This document shows, piece by piece, positions 1-7,961 of a stretch of 37,683 bases of DNA. The stretch spans positions 1 through 37,683 of the forward strand of contig CALBNP010000220.1 of NCBI GenBank assembly GCA_937896505.1. Reading direction: 5' to 3'. Numbering within the stretch: the stretch's first letter is position 1; each line of letters begins with the position of its first letter. The notes under the pieces are model-generated. The model saw only the letters and a list, made by a program, of their open reading frames with translations, did not search any database and had not been told where the DNA came from. Source of the DNA: an uncultured Bacteroidales bacterium. GTDB lineage: Bacteria > Bacteroidota > Bacteroidia > Bacteroidales > F082. Position numbers and translations under genes: made by a program.

Positions 1-179
1 ATAGATACACTCCTACGTCGGTATGACATGGGCATTAGACGAATATCATGTGAAACAAATAACAATGTCATTCCGACCGAAGGGAGAGAATCTATTGTTG
101 TTTGTTCCACATACCATAACGCCCATAGATACACTCCTACGTCGGTATGACATGGGCATTAGACGAATATCATGTGAAA
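1..179. repeat. Palindromic intergenic repeat with two identical 55-bp copies
   Basis: Positions 1-55 and 125-179 are identical over 55 bases. Between them, 48-66 and 94-112 are inverted copies of each other with two mismatches in 19 bases, so the unit can fold into a long hairpin. A diverged relative lies at 6094-6210. It shares the blocks CCCATAGATACACTCC and GGTATGACATGGGCATT. The unit lies outside genes and encodes nothing I can recognise. It is probably a dispersed, REP-like, non-coding repeat of this genome, and the window edge cuts it off. Confidence 0.75.
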
Positions 180-183
180 TAAA

Positions 184-525
184 CTAGAGACTTTGGCGAA
201 TCACATCACGATAATACAAGAAACTCTCATTCTTGACCCTATCCCTAACCATACGAAATGCCTCAAAATCATCGGGCAAGGAAATTTCGGGCCATTCCAC
301 GACCAAGTCGAACAGTTTTCCATCGACATCGGAAAGGCGCTTTGGCACATAAGCTTTCAAATCGATCAAGCACTCTTTCATCGACTCAACCAGCAGTGGA
401 TGAATGTTTTGAGTAGCACGACGACTTGCCGAATCCACTTCCAAACGCGATGAATAGTCGCGCAAGAAAGCCGCCACCATCGGGCCAAGGGCGTTGTCAT
501 GTTCGGTAACAATAAGGATTCGCAT
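184..525 (-). CDS. Low-molecular-weight phosphotyrosine phosphatase-fold protein lacking the catalytic loop
   Basis: The 113-residue product starts MRILIV and has the length and layout of the low-molecular-weight phosphotyrosine phosphatase/arsenate reductase fold: an N-terminal beta strand, a loop, and a later LKAYVPKRLSD...FDLVV block. The family's P-loop is C-x4-5-CRSP-like. Here the equivalent stretch reads VTEHDNALGPM, so the nucleophilic Cys and the Arg are replaced by Thr and Leu, while the following Pro-Met is kept. The protein is therefore probably not a phosphatase and may bind a ligand or be structural. A GTG at 549 would extend the frame, but a TAnnTTTG promoter box covers 549-556, so translation must begin inside, at 537 or 525. 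I chose 525 because the core fold begins there. Confidence 0.6.
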   Translation of the reverse strand: MRILIVTEHDNALGPMVAAFLRDYSSRLEVDSASRRATQNIHPLLVESMKECLIDLKAYVPKRLSDVDGKLFDLVVEWPEISLPDDFEAFRMVRDRVKNESFLYYRDVIRQSL

Positions 526-548
526 CACATTTCGCATTTCGCTGGGCA

Positions 549-556
549 CAAAAGTA
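549..556 (-). promoter_or_regulatory. Bacteroidota -7 promoter box
   Basis: Read on the minus strand the bases are TACTTTTG, matching the Bacteroidota sigma factor -7 consensus TAnnTTTG. It lies about 25 bases upstream of the start chosen for the phosphatase-fold gene and rules out the longer GTG start. No convincing -33 box is seen. Confidence 0.55.
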
Positions 557-598
557 GAAATAATTCAGCATTATTGAAGCACTTTCCCGAATTATTCT

Positions 599-606
599 TA
601 CCTTTG
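599..606 (+). promoter_or_regulatory. Bacteroidota -7 promoter box for the YebC gene
   Basis: The bases TACCTTTG match TAnnTTTG, and a TTG at 574-576 sits 22 bases upstream as a possible -33 element. The YebC start codon follows about 35 bases downstream. Together with the oppositely facing box at 549-556 it forms a short divergent promoter region. Confidence 0.55.
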
Positions 607-641
607 CGGTCTTAAAAGACAAATCTAAAAATACACATACT

Positions 642-1370
642 ATGGGAAGAGCATTTGAATACAGAAAAGCCGCGAAGATGGCACGTTGGGGCCACATGAG
701 TCGCGTGTTTCCTAAATTGGGTAAACTGATCACCATCGCTGCCAAGGAAGGCGGTCCAGATCCTGACATGAACCCTAAACTGCGCCAGGCCATCCAAAAC
801 GCCAAGGCCGAAAACATGCCTAAGGACAACATCGATGCCGCCATCAAGCGCGCCACCGATAAAGACGCTACCAACCTCGTCGAAATCACCTACGAAGGCA
901 AAGGCCCGTTCGGCATCCAATGCATGGTGGAATGCGCTACCGACAACACCACCCGCACCGTGGCCAACGTGAAGTCGTACTTCAACAAGTGCGGCGGCAC
1001 CTTCCTGCCTATCGGTTCGCTCGAATTCATGTTCACCAGAAAGGCCGTCTTCGAAATAGAGATGCCCGCTGGGATGGACAAGGACGAGCTCGAACTCGAA
1101 CTCATCGACTTCGGCTTGGACGAAATCGTAAGCGAGACCGACGAAGAAGAAGGCACCACCACGACCTACGTCTATACCGCTTGGACCGATTACGGCACCA
1201 TGCACGACGCACTGGAAGAGCGCAAGATCAACATCGTGAAAGCCAACCTGCAACGTTTCCCCAACTCCACCGTCAGCTTCACCGACGAACAGATGGTTGA
1301 GATTGAGAAATTCCTCGACAAACTCGACGAAGACGAAGACGTTCAGGCCGTCTATACCAACATGGAATAA
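642..1370 (+). CDS. YebC/PmpR family regulator (TACO1 family)
   Basis: The 242-residue protein begins MGRAFEYRK and carries the YebC-family signature KLGKLITIAAKEGGPDPDMNPKLR followed by MPKDNIDAAIKRA, then the acidic C-terminal domains. Members are described as DNA-binding regulators or as translation factors that help ribosomes through difficult stretches; which role applies here cannot be read from sequence. Length matches the family (about 240). A -7 box lies at 599-606 and a strong hairpin terminator follows at 1389-1420, so it is probably a single-gene transcription unit. The family assignment is firm. Confidence 0.93.
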   Translation: MGRAFEYRKAAKMARWGHMSRVFPKLGKLITIAAKEGGPDPDMNPKLRQAIQNAKAENMPKDNIDAAIKRATDKDATNLVEITYEGKGPFGIQCMVECATDNTTRTVANVKSYFNKCGGTFLPIGSLEFMFTRKAVFEIEMPAGMDKDELELELIDFGLDEIVSETDEEEGTTTTYVYTAWTDYGTMHDALEERKINIVKANLQRFPNSTVSFTDEQMVEIEKFLDKLDEDEDVQAVYTNME

Positions 1371-1388
1371 TTCCACAATAAACTTCGA

Positions 1389-1420
1389 CAAACGCCGTCA
1401 ATTGACGGCGTTTGTCTTTT
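1389..1420 (+). terminator. Rho-independent terminator after the YebC gene
   Basis: A perfect inverted repeat spans 1389-1414 (arms CAAACGCCGTCAA and TTGACGGCGTTTG) and is followed by a short T-rich run, TCTTTT. It lies 19 bases past the YebC stop codon. Confidence 0.8.
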
Positions 1421-1458
1421 GAAAAAAAACGAACTGCCACATTTCCAAAATTTCATTC

Positions 1459-2175
1459 ATGAAAGCCGACGAAGAAATCATCAAGCAAGTTGAAGAAATC
1501 ATAGAACAAGACTTCACTTTCCTTGAAGCAAAAAACATTCAAAGCAAAGCCATTTCACAAGAGGAACTCGAAGCCATCGTTGTATCATCCAATGTCTTGT
1601 TCATCCAAATCAAGCAGTTGATAAATATCACCGAAAGCCAAGGCAAACGCTTTGCCGCCAAGATTTTCAAGCTCTACCGGCAAGTGGCACAAAAATATGC
1701 GGAGCAAACCAATGCCATCTTCGAAATATACGATTCCAATTCATTCCTAATCATATATCCTGGCCAAAAAGAAGAATCAAGAATAGCGGTAAAACACGCA
1801 ATGCATCTGACCTACATCCTCACGGAAACACTCAAAGCATACGCCGACCACTTCAACCAGATGAACTTCTCCATTGGCATCGACCACGGACGCATTCTCG
1901 GCACCAATGAAGGACGGCTTGTCTGGCGCGGCATTTGCATCGAAAAAGCAAAAATGATCAGCGAGTTGTGCATAAAGCCCTACCGCATTGGCATCAGCGA
2001 AAGCGTATATAGGACATTGAAAGACGGTGACAAAAGCATTACCAAACACTTCCTCGGCATTCCGAAAAAAGAGGCCATCTGGGAACGCAATTCATACGAT
2101 TTCCACAATGTCCATAAGCATCTATACACCACACGACACAGCGAAGTTTACAACCCTCAAGACGACATTGTCTAG
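1459..2175 (+). CDS. Degenerate class III nucleotide cyclase-like protein
   Basis: The 238-residue soluble protein has a helical N-terminus (1-45), then a region laid out like the adenylate/guanylate cyclase catalytic fold: SSNVLFIQIKQL, FEIYDSNSFLIIYPG, and the well-kept NFSIGIDHGRILGTNEGRLVWRGICIEKAKMI...IGISESVY block. In active cyclases the first strand holds a metal-binding Asp (usually LFADI or similar). Here that position is Gln, and the second metal site is also not clear. It is therefore probably inactive or altered in substrate. Its 3' end overlaps the start region of the following DUF3078 gene, which suggests co-transcription. I am fairly sure of the fold and unsure of any activity. 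Confidence 0.6.
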   Translation: MKADEEIIKQVEEIIEQDFTFLEAKNIQSKAISQEELEAIVVSSNVLFIQIKQLINITESQGKRFAAKIFKLYRQVAQKYAEQTNAIFEIYDSNSFLIIYPGQKEESRIAVKHAMHLTYILTETLKAYADHFNQMNFSIGIDHGRILGTNEGRLVWRGICIEKAKMISELCIKPYRIGISESVYRTLKDGDKSITKHFLGIPKKEAIWERNSYDFHNVHKHLYTTRHSEVYNPQDDIV

Positions 2176-3403
2176 ACCACACTACGCACATATTATTATC
2201 ATCACATTGGTTTTCATCACAATGCTTTTCACTGGAACCGCCATCGGCCAGGTGACCACCCCTTTTATGACTCACGAAGTCGATTCCATCTGCAAACACG
2301 CACTCCAACTCATCAAGATAAAAAACTCGCTCGTTTGGCAACAGCAGAGCAACGAAATGCAGAAAGGTCAAATCGACAACGACATACAATGCCTCAACAG
2401 CCAAAAAGAAGAGCTGGCCGAGGAAAAGTCGCTCATCGACCAAGAACTGGACTTCATTAACAAGCAACTCGACTCGCTCATCTATGTTCGTCCACAACGT
2501 CCACAGCCCAAAGCCAACCTTATGGACCTCATCGAAGAAGGTTTATCCATTACTGGAAACTACGGACTGAACATCAACCAGTTGGCATTGTCGAATTGGG
2601 CTGCGGGCGGTGAAAGCTCATCAACAGGAAAAGCCTTTGCCGACATCGAGATTGTATATCAGCACGCCACCTTCGAACAGAGATTTGTAGGTTCGTTCGC
2701 CTATGGCATCTCACGCTTTGCCGACAAGCGCATCGAAAAGCAAGACGATAAAATCGACCTGCGCTACACCCTTTCGCTACACCGCAAGCAAAAACTGAAA
2801 TATTCTTTGGTTTCGACCTTCAACACCCAATTCGCCAACGGCTACAAATATCCCGACGATTCCACTGTGATTTCGAGTTTTTTCGCACCTGCCTACCTGA
2901 CTCTTTCTGGTGGTGTCACCTACAAGACATCAAACAGCGTCTTTGAGGTTTACGCCTCGCCGTTGGCCGGAAAGATGACCTTCGTCTTGAACCAAAGCCT
3001 CGCCGACCAAGGCGCTTTCGGCGTAAAGGGAGGCTATTACACGGAAGACAGCACTTGGATGCCAGGCGAAAAGCTCCTCCCAGCCTTAGGTGCCAACGTC
3101 ATCATCAACTACAAACAGCCCATCGGCAAGATGATAACCTACACTTCCCTACTCAACTGCTTCTACAACTATTTTGAAAAACGCGACGACAAAAGGCTGA
3201 AACTCGATGTGAATTGGGAAAACACCATCAATTTCGTCATCAGCAAACACGTCACCACAGTGCTTTTCCTCCATCTGAAATACGACCATAACACCACCTT
3301 CCCAATATATGAAGAAATCGAAGGTGTGCAAACCATAGTGGGCAACGAACCTAGACTCCAATTCAAGGAATCGCTTGGCATTGCCTTTATTCATAAATTC
3401 TAA
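2108..3403 (+). CDS. DUF3078 family outer-membrane beta-barrel protein
   Basis: The protein has a hydrophobic signal segment (HIIIITLVFITMLFTGTAIGQ), a coiled-coil-like stretch rich in Gln, Glu and Lys, then the DUF3078 hallmark LALSNWAAGGESSSTG followed by alternating amphipathic strands ending in IAFIHKF. A C-terminal aromatic residue is typical of outer-membrane barrels. Function is unknown for the family. The start is uncertain. The ATG at 2108 gives a long 48-residue leader overlapping the upstream gene; TTG at 2168 gives a better-sized signal peptide; ATG at 2222 leaves too short a signal. It lies 12 bases upstream of rmlD, so they are probably one operon. Confidence 0.75.
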   Translation: MSISIYTPHDTAKFTTLKTTLSRPHYAHIIIITLVFITMLFTGTAIGQVTTPFMTHEVDSICKHALQLIKIKNSLVWQQQSNEMQKGQIDNDIQCLNSQKEELAEEKSLIDQELDFINKQLDSLIYVRPQRPQPKANLMDLIEEGLSITGNYGLNINQLALSNWAAGGESSSTGKAFADIEIVYQHATFEQRFVGSFAYGISRFADKRIEKQDDKIDLRYTLSLHRKQKLKYSLVSTFNTQFANGYKYPDDSTVISSFFAPAYLTLSGGVTYKTSNSVFEVYASPLAGKMTFVLNQSLADQGAFGVKGGYYTEDSTWMPGEKLLPALGANVIINYKQPIGKMITYTSLLNCFYNYFEKRDDKRLKLDVNWENTINFVISKHVTTVLFLHLKYDHNTTFPIYEEIEGVQTIVGNEPRLQFKESLGIAFIHKF

Positions 3404-3415
3404 AATCAACTTGAA

Positions 3416-4279
3416 ATGAACATCTTAGTAACTGGCTGCAAAGGACAATTAGGAACGGAAATCCAAAAGATTGCCGCTACCGATACTATTCACCAATGGC
3501 ATTTCACCGACATCGACAACCTTGACATTTGCGACAGCGATGCCGTTGAAAACGCATTTACTTCACACCAAATCGAGGTTTGCATCAATTGTGCCGCCTA
3601 CACCGCCGTTGACAAGGCCGAAGACGAGCCAGCACTCGCACGCAAAATCAATGCACTCGCCCCGCAGATTTTGGCCAAGGCTTGCAAAATACACAACGCA
3701 CTGCTCGTACACGTTTCCACCGACTATGTCTTCGATGGCAACGGAAGCAATCCCTATCGCGAAGACGAACCCGTTTGTCCGCAATCAGTGTATGGAGTCA
3801 CCAAGGCCGAAGGCGAGAAACTGATACATGAAAGTGGATGCAACTATTTCATTGTCAGGACGGCATGGCTCTATTCTGCCACAGGAAAGAATTTCGTGAA
3901 GACCATGCTCATGTTGGCCGACACACGCGATGAAATCAATGTGGTGGCCGACCAAAAAGGCACACCGACTTGGGCTTTCGACTTGGCAGAAATGCTGGTT
4001 CACCTCATCAACCAAAACGGCACGAAACCCGTTCACGAGACGTTCCATTTCACCAACACGGGCATCATCACCTGGTACGACTTCACGGTAGCCATCATGG
4101 AAATTGCCGGTAAGACTTGCAAGGTCAACCCGATTACCACCGACCAATATCCCGCCAAGGCGCACCGCCCGGCCTACAGCGTTTTGGACAAGAGCAAGAT
4201 CATGGCCTACACCGGAAGACAAATCCCCTACTGGCGCGACAGCCTTGTGAAATGCATCGAAGAACTATCAAGAAAATGA
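3416..4279 (+). CDS. rmlD: dTDP-4-dehydrorhamnose reductase (RmlD)
   Basis: The 287-residue protein is an extended short-chain dehydrogenase. An N-terminal Rossmann nucleotide-binding motif (VTGCKGQLG, residues 5-13) is followed by NCAAYTAVDKAE, the STD at 101-103 and the catalytic Tyr126/Lys130 pair in YGVTK. RmlD makes the last step of dTDP-L-rhamnose synthesis, reducing dTDP-4-keto-6-deoxy-L-mannose with NAD(P)H. Length is standard. No other rml genes are adjacent, which is common in Bacteroidales. It lies 12 bases after the DUF3078 gene and is followed by a phosphohexomutase that could supply hexose-1-phosphate, so a link to cell-surface sugar supply is plausible. Confidence 0.92.
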   Translation: MNILVTGCKGQLGTEIQKIAATDTIHQWHFTDIDNLDICDSDAVENAFTSHQIEVCINCAAYTAVDKAEDEPALARKINALAPQILAKACKIHNALLVHVSTDYVFDGNGSNPYREDEPVCPQSVYGVTKAEGEKLIHESGCNYFIVRTAWLYSATGKNFVKTMLMLADTRDEINVVADQKGTPTWAFDLAEMLVHLINQNGTKPVHETFHFTNTGIITWYDFTVAIMEIAGKTCKVNPITTDQYPAKAHRPAYSVLDKSKIMAYTGRQIPYWRDSLVKCIEELSRK

Positions 4280-4285
4280 GCCAAA

Positions 4286-4298
4286 GCCCCGTAGGGGC
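4286..4298. repeat. Short GC-rich hairpin between rmlD and the phosphohexomutase gene
   Basis: GCCCC-GTA-GGGGC can form a five-pair stem with a three-base loop just after the rmlD stop. No T-run follows, so it is a weak terminator at best. It may be a remnant of a dispersed intergenic repeat or an RNA processing or stability site. Confidence 0.35.
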
Positions 4299-4362
4299 GA
4301 CACACCATAAGCAGGCGACGTTAGTCCCTGCGCACAACAAAAGAACACTAACAACATATAAT

Positions 4363-6084
4363 ATGGACCAGAAAATCATAGAAAGAGCAAAATCGTGGCT
4401 CACAGAACAATACGATGAAGAGACGAGAAAGCAAGTCCAAGACATGCTCGACAACGACCCTAATGAACTCACCGAGAGCTTCTACCGCAACCTCGAGTTC
4501 GGAACAGGCGGATTGCGCGGCATCATGGGTGCCGGCACCAACCGCATGAACATCTACACCGTGGCCATGGCCACGCAAGGCTTCGCCAACTACATCAAGA
4601 AAATGAACGCGGGCAAGAAAGAACTCAGCGTCGCCATCAGCTACGACGGACGCAACAACAGCCCGGCCTTCGCCAACATCACCGCCGATGTCATGTCGGC
4701 CAACGGCATCAAGGTCTATATCTTCGATTGCCTACGCCCTACCCCAGAGCTTTCGTTTGCCGTTCGCGAAATGAAATGCGATGCCGGCGTGATGGTCACA
4801 GCCTCACACAACCCAAAGGAATACAACGGCTACAAGGCCTATTGGAATGACGGCGGACAACTCGTCAGCCCTCACGACAAGAATGTCATCGCCGAAGTGG
4901 AAAAGATCACCGACCCATCAATGGTGAACTTCAAGCGCAACCCTGAACTCATCACCGTTCTGGGCGAAGACTTCGACAAGATTTACCTTGAGAAAGTGTT
5001 TGGCCTTTCACTTTCACTCGACCTTATCAAGAAACACGAAAACTTGAAGATTGTCTATACTCCGATTCACGGGACAGGTCGCCGCTTGGTGCCCGAAATC
5101 CTGAAGATGAAAGGCTTCAAGAACGTGTATTGCGTTGAAGAGCAAATGATTGTAGATGGCAACTTCCCGACGGTGAAGTCACCCAACCCGGAAGAACCAG
5201 CCGCCATGGCCTTGGCCGTAAAGAAAGCACAGGAAGTGAACGCCGACCTCGTCATGGCCACCGACCCTGATGCCGACCGCGTCGGCATTGCCGTGAAAGA
5301 CGACAAAGGCGAATTCATCCTGCTCAACGGCAACCAAACCGCAAGCATCTTCGTCTATTACCTCCTCACGCGCTGGAACGAACTCAGCAAACTGACAGGA
5401 AAAGAATACATCGTGAAGACCATCGTCACCACCGAGCTTTTGTTTGCCATTGCCGACAAATACAAGGTTGAGAAGCACGACGTACTGACTGGCTTCAAAT
5501 ACATCGCCGACAAGATTCTTGAACTTGAAGGCAAGAAACAATTCATCGGCGGCGGTGAAGAAAGCTATGGCTACCTCGCTGGCGACTTCGTCCGCGACAA
5601 GGATGCCGTCATCGCTACCAGCATGATTGCCGAAGCCACCGCGTGGGCTGCCGAGCAAGGCAAGACACCTTACCAGCTGCTCATGGACATCTACCACGAA
5701 TTCGGTCTTTACAAGGAAAAACTCGTTTCGCTCACCAAGAAAGGCATCAGCGGAACAGAGGAAATCAAAGCCTTGATGGCGAAGTTCCGCACGACTCCTC
5801 CTACCGTCATCGGTGGCGAGAAAGTGGTTGAGATTCGCGACTACAAAGCCAGCGAAGCCAAGGACTTAGCTTCTGGAAAAGTTACTGCCATCAACCTGCC
5901 CAAGAGTGACGTGTTGCAATTCTTCACCGAAAGTGGTTCGAAGATCACGGTTCGTCCTTCTGGTACCGAACCTAAGATTAAGTTCTATTTCAGCATGAAA
6001 GGCGACGCCAACGGCAACCTCGACCAAGCCATGAAACTGCTTGACGAAAAACTCGCCAAGGCCGCAGCTGAACTCACAGAATAA
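4363..6084 (+). CDS. Phosphohexomutase (phosphoglucomutase/phosphomannomutase family)
   Basis: The 573-residue protein has all four alpha-D-phosphohexomutase sites in order: the phosphoserine loop TASHNPKEYNGYKAYW (Ser148), the metal loop DPDADR (301-306), the sugar loop GGGEESYGYLAGDFVRDKD, and the phosphate loop RPSGTEP (531-537). It interconverts hexose-6-phosphate and hexose-1-phosphate. Substrate (glucose, mannose or both) cannot be decided from motifs, but the length matches the larger PgcA/PGM2-like group. An upstream in-frame extension exists back to 4117 but overlaps rmlD in another frame and has no family sequence; the ATG at 4363, after an A-rich leader, gives the normal N-terminus. 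Confidence 0.92.
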   Translation: MDQKIIERAKSWLTEQYDEETRKQVQDMLDNDPNELTESFYRNLEFGTGGLRGIMGAGTNRMNIYTVAMATQGFANYIKKMNAGKKELSVAISYDGRNNSPAFANITADVMSANGIKVYIFDCLRPTPELSFAVREMKCDAGVMVTASHNPKEYNGYKAYWNDGGQLVSPHDKNVIAEVEKITDPSMVNFKRNPELITVLGEDFDKIYLEKVFGLSLSLDLIKKHENLKIVYTPIHGTGRRLVPEILKMKGFKNVYCVEEQMIVDGNFPTVKSPNPEEPAAMALAVKKAQEVNADLVMATDPDADRVGIAVKDDKGEFILLNGNQTASIFVYYLLTRWNELSKLTGKEYIVKTIVTTELLFAIADKYKVEKHDVLTGFKYIADKILELEGKKQFIGGGEESYGYLAGDFVRDKDAVIATSMIAEATAWAAEQGKTPYQLLMDIYHEFGLYKEKLVSLTKKGISGTEEIKALMAKFRTTPPTVIGGEKVVEIRDYKASEAKDLASGKVTAINLPKSDVLQFFTESGSKITVRPSGTEPKIKFYFSMKGDANGNLDQAMKLLDEKLAKAAAELTE

Positions 6085-6093
6085 GTTGAAACC

Positions 6094-6210
6094 ATAGATT
6101 CACCTTTTGGAGGCATGTCATTCCGAGGCCAATGCCCATAGATACACTCCCTCCCACATCGGTCGGTATGACATGGGCATTGGACGAAGCGAATCTATGC
6201 CTCCAAAAGG
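6094..6210. repeat. Palindromic intergenic repeat, relative of the element at the left edge
   Basis: Outer arms 6103-6116 and 6197-6210 (CCTTTTGGAGGCAT and its complement) and ATAGATTC/GAATCTAT at 6094-6101 and 6191-6198 enclose inner arms AATGCCCA (6131-6138) and TGGGCATT (6174-6181). The result is a nested cruciform. The inner part shares CCCATAGATACACTCC and GGTATGACATGGGCATT with the copies at 1-55 and 125-179. It lies between two co-directional genes and could act as a terminator or mRNA-end stabiliser. Confidence 0.7.
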
Positions 6211-6240
6211 TTTGAAATGGCACGGGATTCAATAAACCTT

Positions 6241-7182
6241 ATGAAAAACTCGAAACTCTTAGGCCATCTTTCGGTGTTCATTGCCTACACCATTTTTGGC
6301 TTCAACATCATCATTTGCAAGGACTTGACAAGTTCAAGTTTGGTATCACCTATGGGCCTGTTCTGTTTCAGGGCCATAGGTGCTACTGCCTTGTTTTGGC
6401 TTCTGTCGTTCTTCATGCCTAAAGAAAAAGTGGAACGGAAAGACCTTCCCAAGATTTTCCTAGCTTCCATGTTAGGCTTGTTTCTGACACAGATTTCATT
6501 CCTGAAAGCCATTCAGATAACGACACCTTTAGACACAGCCATCATCACTTCCATCACGCCCATCTTCACCATGTTTGTGGCGGCCATCGCCCTGAAAGAG
6601 CCTATCACCTTGAAGAAGGCAGGCGGTGTCGCCATCAGCTTTGCAGGTGTCATACTTCTGATTCTTAATACTGTACACGCGGGAAGCGTCACCGAGACGA
6701 AGCCTTTAGGCATCGTTCTGATGATATTCAACTGCCTGTTTTTCGCTTGTTATTTGGGCATTTTCCGTCCGCTTATCGCGAAATACAATGTCGTTACTTT
6801 CATGAAGTGGATGTTTCTGTTCTCGATGCTCGTTTCCGTTCCGTTGAACATCAAGGAGATGACACACATCGACTTCAGCGCCATGCCCACCAACTATCGC
6901 CTTGAGTTGGGTTTCCTCATCCTGTTTTCCACCTTCATCGCCTATTTCCTGATTCCTATTGGGCAAAAGCATTTGCGCCCGACAGTCATCAGCCTCTACG
7001 CCTATCTTCAGCCGTTGATTGCCACCATTACTAGCATTTACCTCGGCATGGATCATCTGAGCTGGCAGAAGGTTCTTGCAGCCGTGTTGGTCTTCACCGG
7101 TGTCATCTTGGTGAACAAGAGTCGTGCGGCTCAGGAAACCAAAAAAGTCACTTCAGCGACGCCTCGCTCACTGGGAAAGTGA
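6241..7182 (+). CDS. EamA/DMT family transporter
   Basis: The membrane protein (313 residues from this start) has about ten hydrophobic segments in two EamA repeats. The second repeat ends LQPLIATITSIYLGMDHLSWQKVLAAVLVFTGVILVNKSR, the standard DMT ending. The first has TPLDTAIITSITPIFTMFVAAIALKEPITLKKAGGVAISFAGVILL. Such proteins export or import small metabolites; substrate unknown. An ATG at 6217 is also in frame, but it sits seven bases after the hairpin repeat, and the ATG at 6241 follows an AT-rich leader and starts MKNSKLLGH. Its 3' end overlaps the convergent dipeptidase gene by 35 bases. Confidence 0.85.
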   Translation: MKNSKLLGHLSVFIAYTIFGFNIIICKDLTSSSLVSPMGLFCFRAIGATALFWLLSFFMPKEKVERKDLPKIFLASMLGLFLTQISFLKAIQITTPLDTAIITSITPIFTMFVAAIALKEPITLKKAGGVAISFAGVILLILNTVHAGSVTETKPLGIVLMIFNCLFFACYLGIFRPLIAKYNVVTFMKWMFLFSMLVSVPLNIKEMTHIDFSAMPTNYRLELGFLILFSTFIAYFLIPIGQKHLRPTVISLYAYLQPLIATITSIYLGMDHLSWQKVLAAVLVFTGVILVNKSRAAQETKKVTSATPRSLGK

Positions 7183-7897
7183 AATAAGTGTCGGGGAAAG
7201 GCTCGTTTTCGAGAGTGAAATGCCACCATTCGCAGTCGTAAGGCTTAAATCCATGAGCGAGCATAGCTTCGCGTAAAATCATGCGGTTGTCGTATTGCTC
7301 TTGATTGATAGGACGATAGGCACCTACTTCCTGTTCGGGAAGCACATCAGGATAGGAGGCCAAGCCGAAATAATCGAAAGTGCAACCCATATCGACTTCT
7401 TTCTGCAAACGCATGTCGAAAAGCGTCAAATCAATGGTCGATCCACGCGTATGTCCTGACTTTTCAGCAATAAAACCTTGCGGAATGAGAACCGACTTTT
7501 CGACTTCAGGATAGAAATATTCCTGCATACGCGCATCGGTTGTGTCGGCAGCCCATTTCATGAAGAAATCGACAGCACACTGCGGACGATAGGCATCGAA
7601 TATTTTCAAGCGATAGCCTTTTTGCAGCAATTCGTCACTCACAACTTTCAGCGAATCAGCGGCTTGACGTGTAAGCAAGGCAATGGGTTGTTCATAACCG
7701 GGGATACGCTCGCCAATGAAATTATAGGTGCTATAATAACGTATCTCAAGGATGGCATCAGGCACGACATCGGTCACCGAAACGAATTGCGAAGCATCTT
7801 CCTCGGGAAGAATTGGAACTTGAGTTTCTGCGTTCTCATTGCGATTGCAAGAGACGAGAAGTAAGGCTGCTAATGCGATTAAAAATAACTTTCTCAT
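7148..7897 (-). CDS. D-alanyl-D-alanine dipeptidase (VanX/DdpX, M15D), lipoprotein
   Basis: The 249-residue product starts MRKLFLIALAALLLVSCN, a lipoprotein signal with Cys in the lipobox. The zinc-peptidase motifs of family M15D follow: SGHTRGSTIDLTLFD (His and Asp ligands) and CEWWHF (catalytic Glu and His ligand). It should cleave D-Ala-D-Ala in the periplasm. With no vanH/vanA genes near, cell-wall dipeptide turnover is likelier than vancomycin resistance. A longer in-frame start at 7921 would place eight residues ahead of the signal, so 7897 is chosen. It is probably the last gene of the lipoprotein-arcC-dipeptidase unit (64-base gap). Confidence 0.87.
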   Translation of the reverse strand: MRKLFLIALAALLLVSCNRNENAETQVPILPEEDASQFVSVTDVVPDAILEIRYYSTYNFIGERIPGYEQPIALLTRQAADSLKVVSDELLQKGYRLKIFDAYRPQCAVDFFMKWAADTTDARMQEYFYPEVEKSVLIPQGFIAEKSGHTRGSTIDLTLFDMRLQKEVDMGCTFDYFGLASYPDVLPEQEVGAYRPINQEQYDNRMILREAMLAHGFKPYDCEWWHFTLENEPFPDTYFTFPVSEASLK

Positions 7898-7961
7898 ATT
7901 TGAAGAGTTGAAAAAAGGCACCGCTTTCGCGATGCCTGAAAAAATACCATGAAAAATTTCC

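Noticed and set aside
612..1391. A 259-residue open frame on the minus strand covering the YebC gene
   Set aside because: It is a shadow of YebC, rich in Val, Gly and Phe with no family motif; the plus-strand frame is a clear YebC.
7148..7897. Vancomycin resistance cluster because of the VanX-like dipeptidase
   Set aside because: No vanH, vanA/B ligase or vanRS genes are near; the neighbours are carbamate kinase and a lipoprotein, so housekeeping peptide turnover is likelier.
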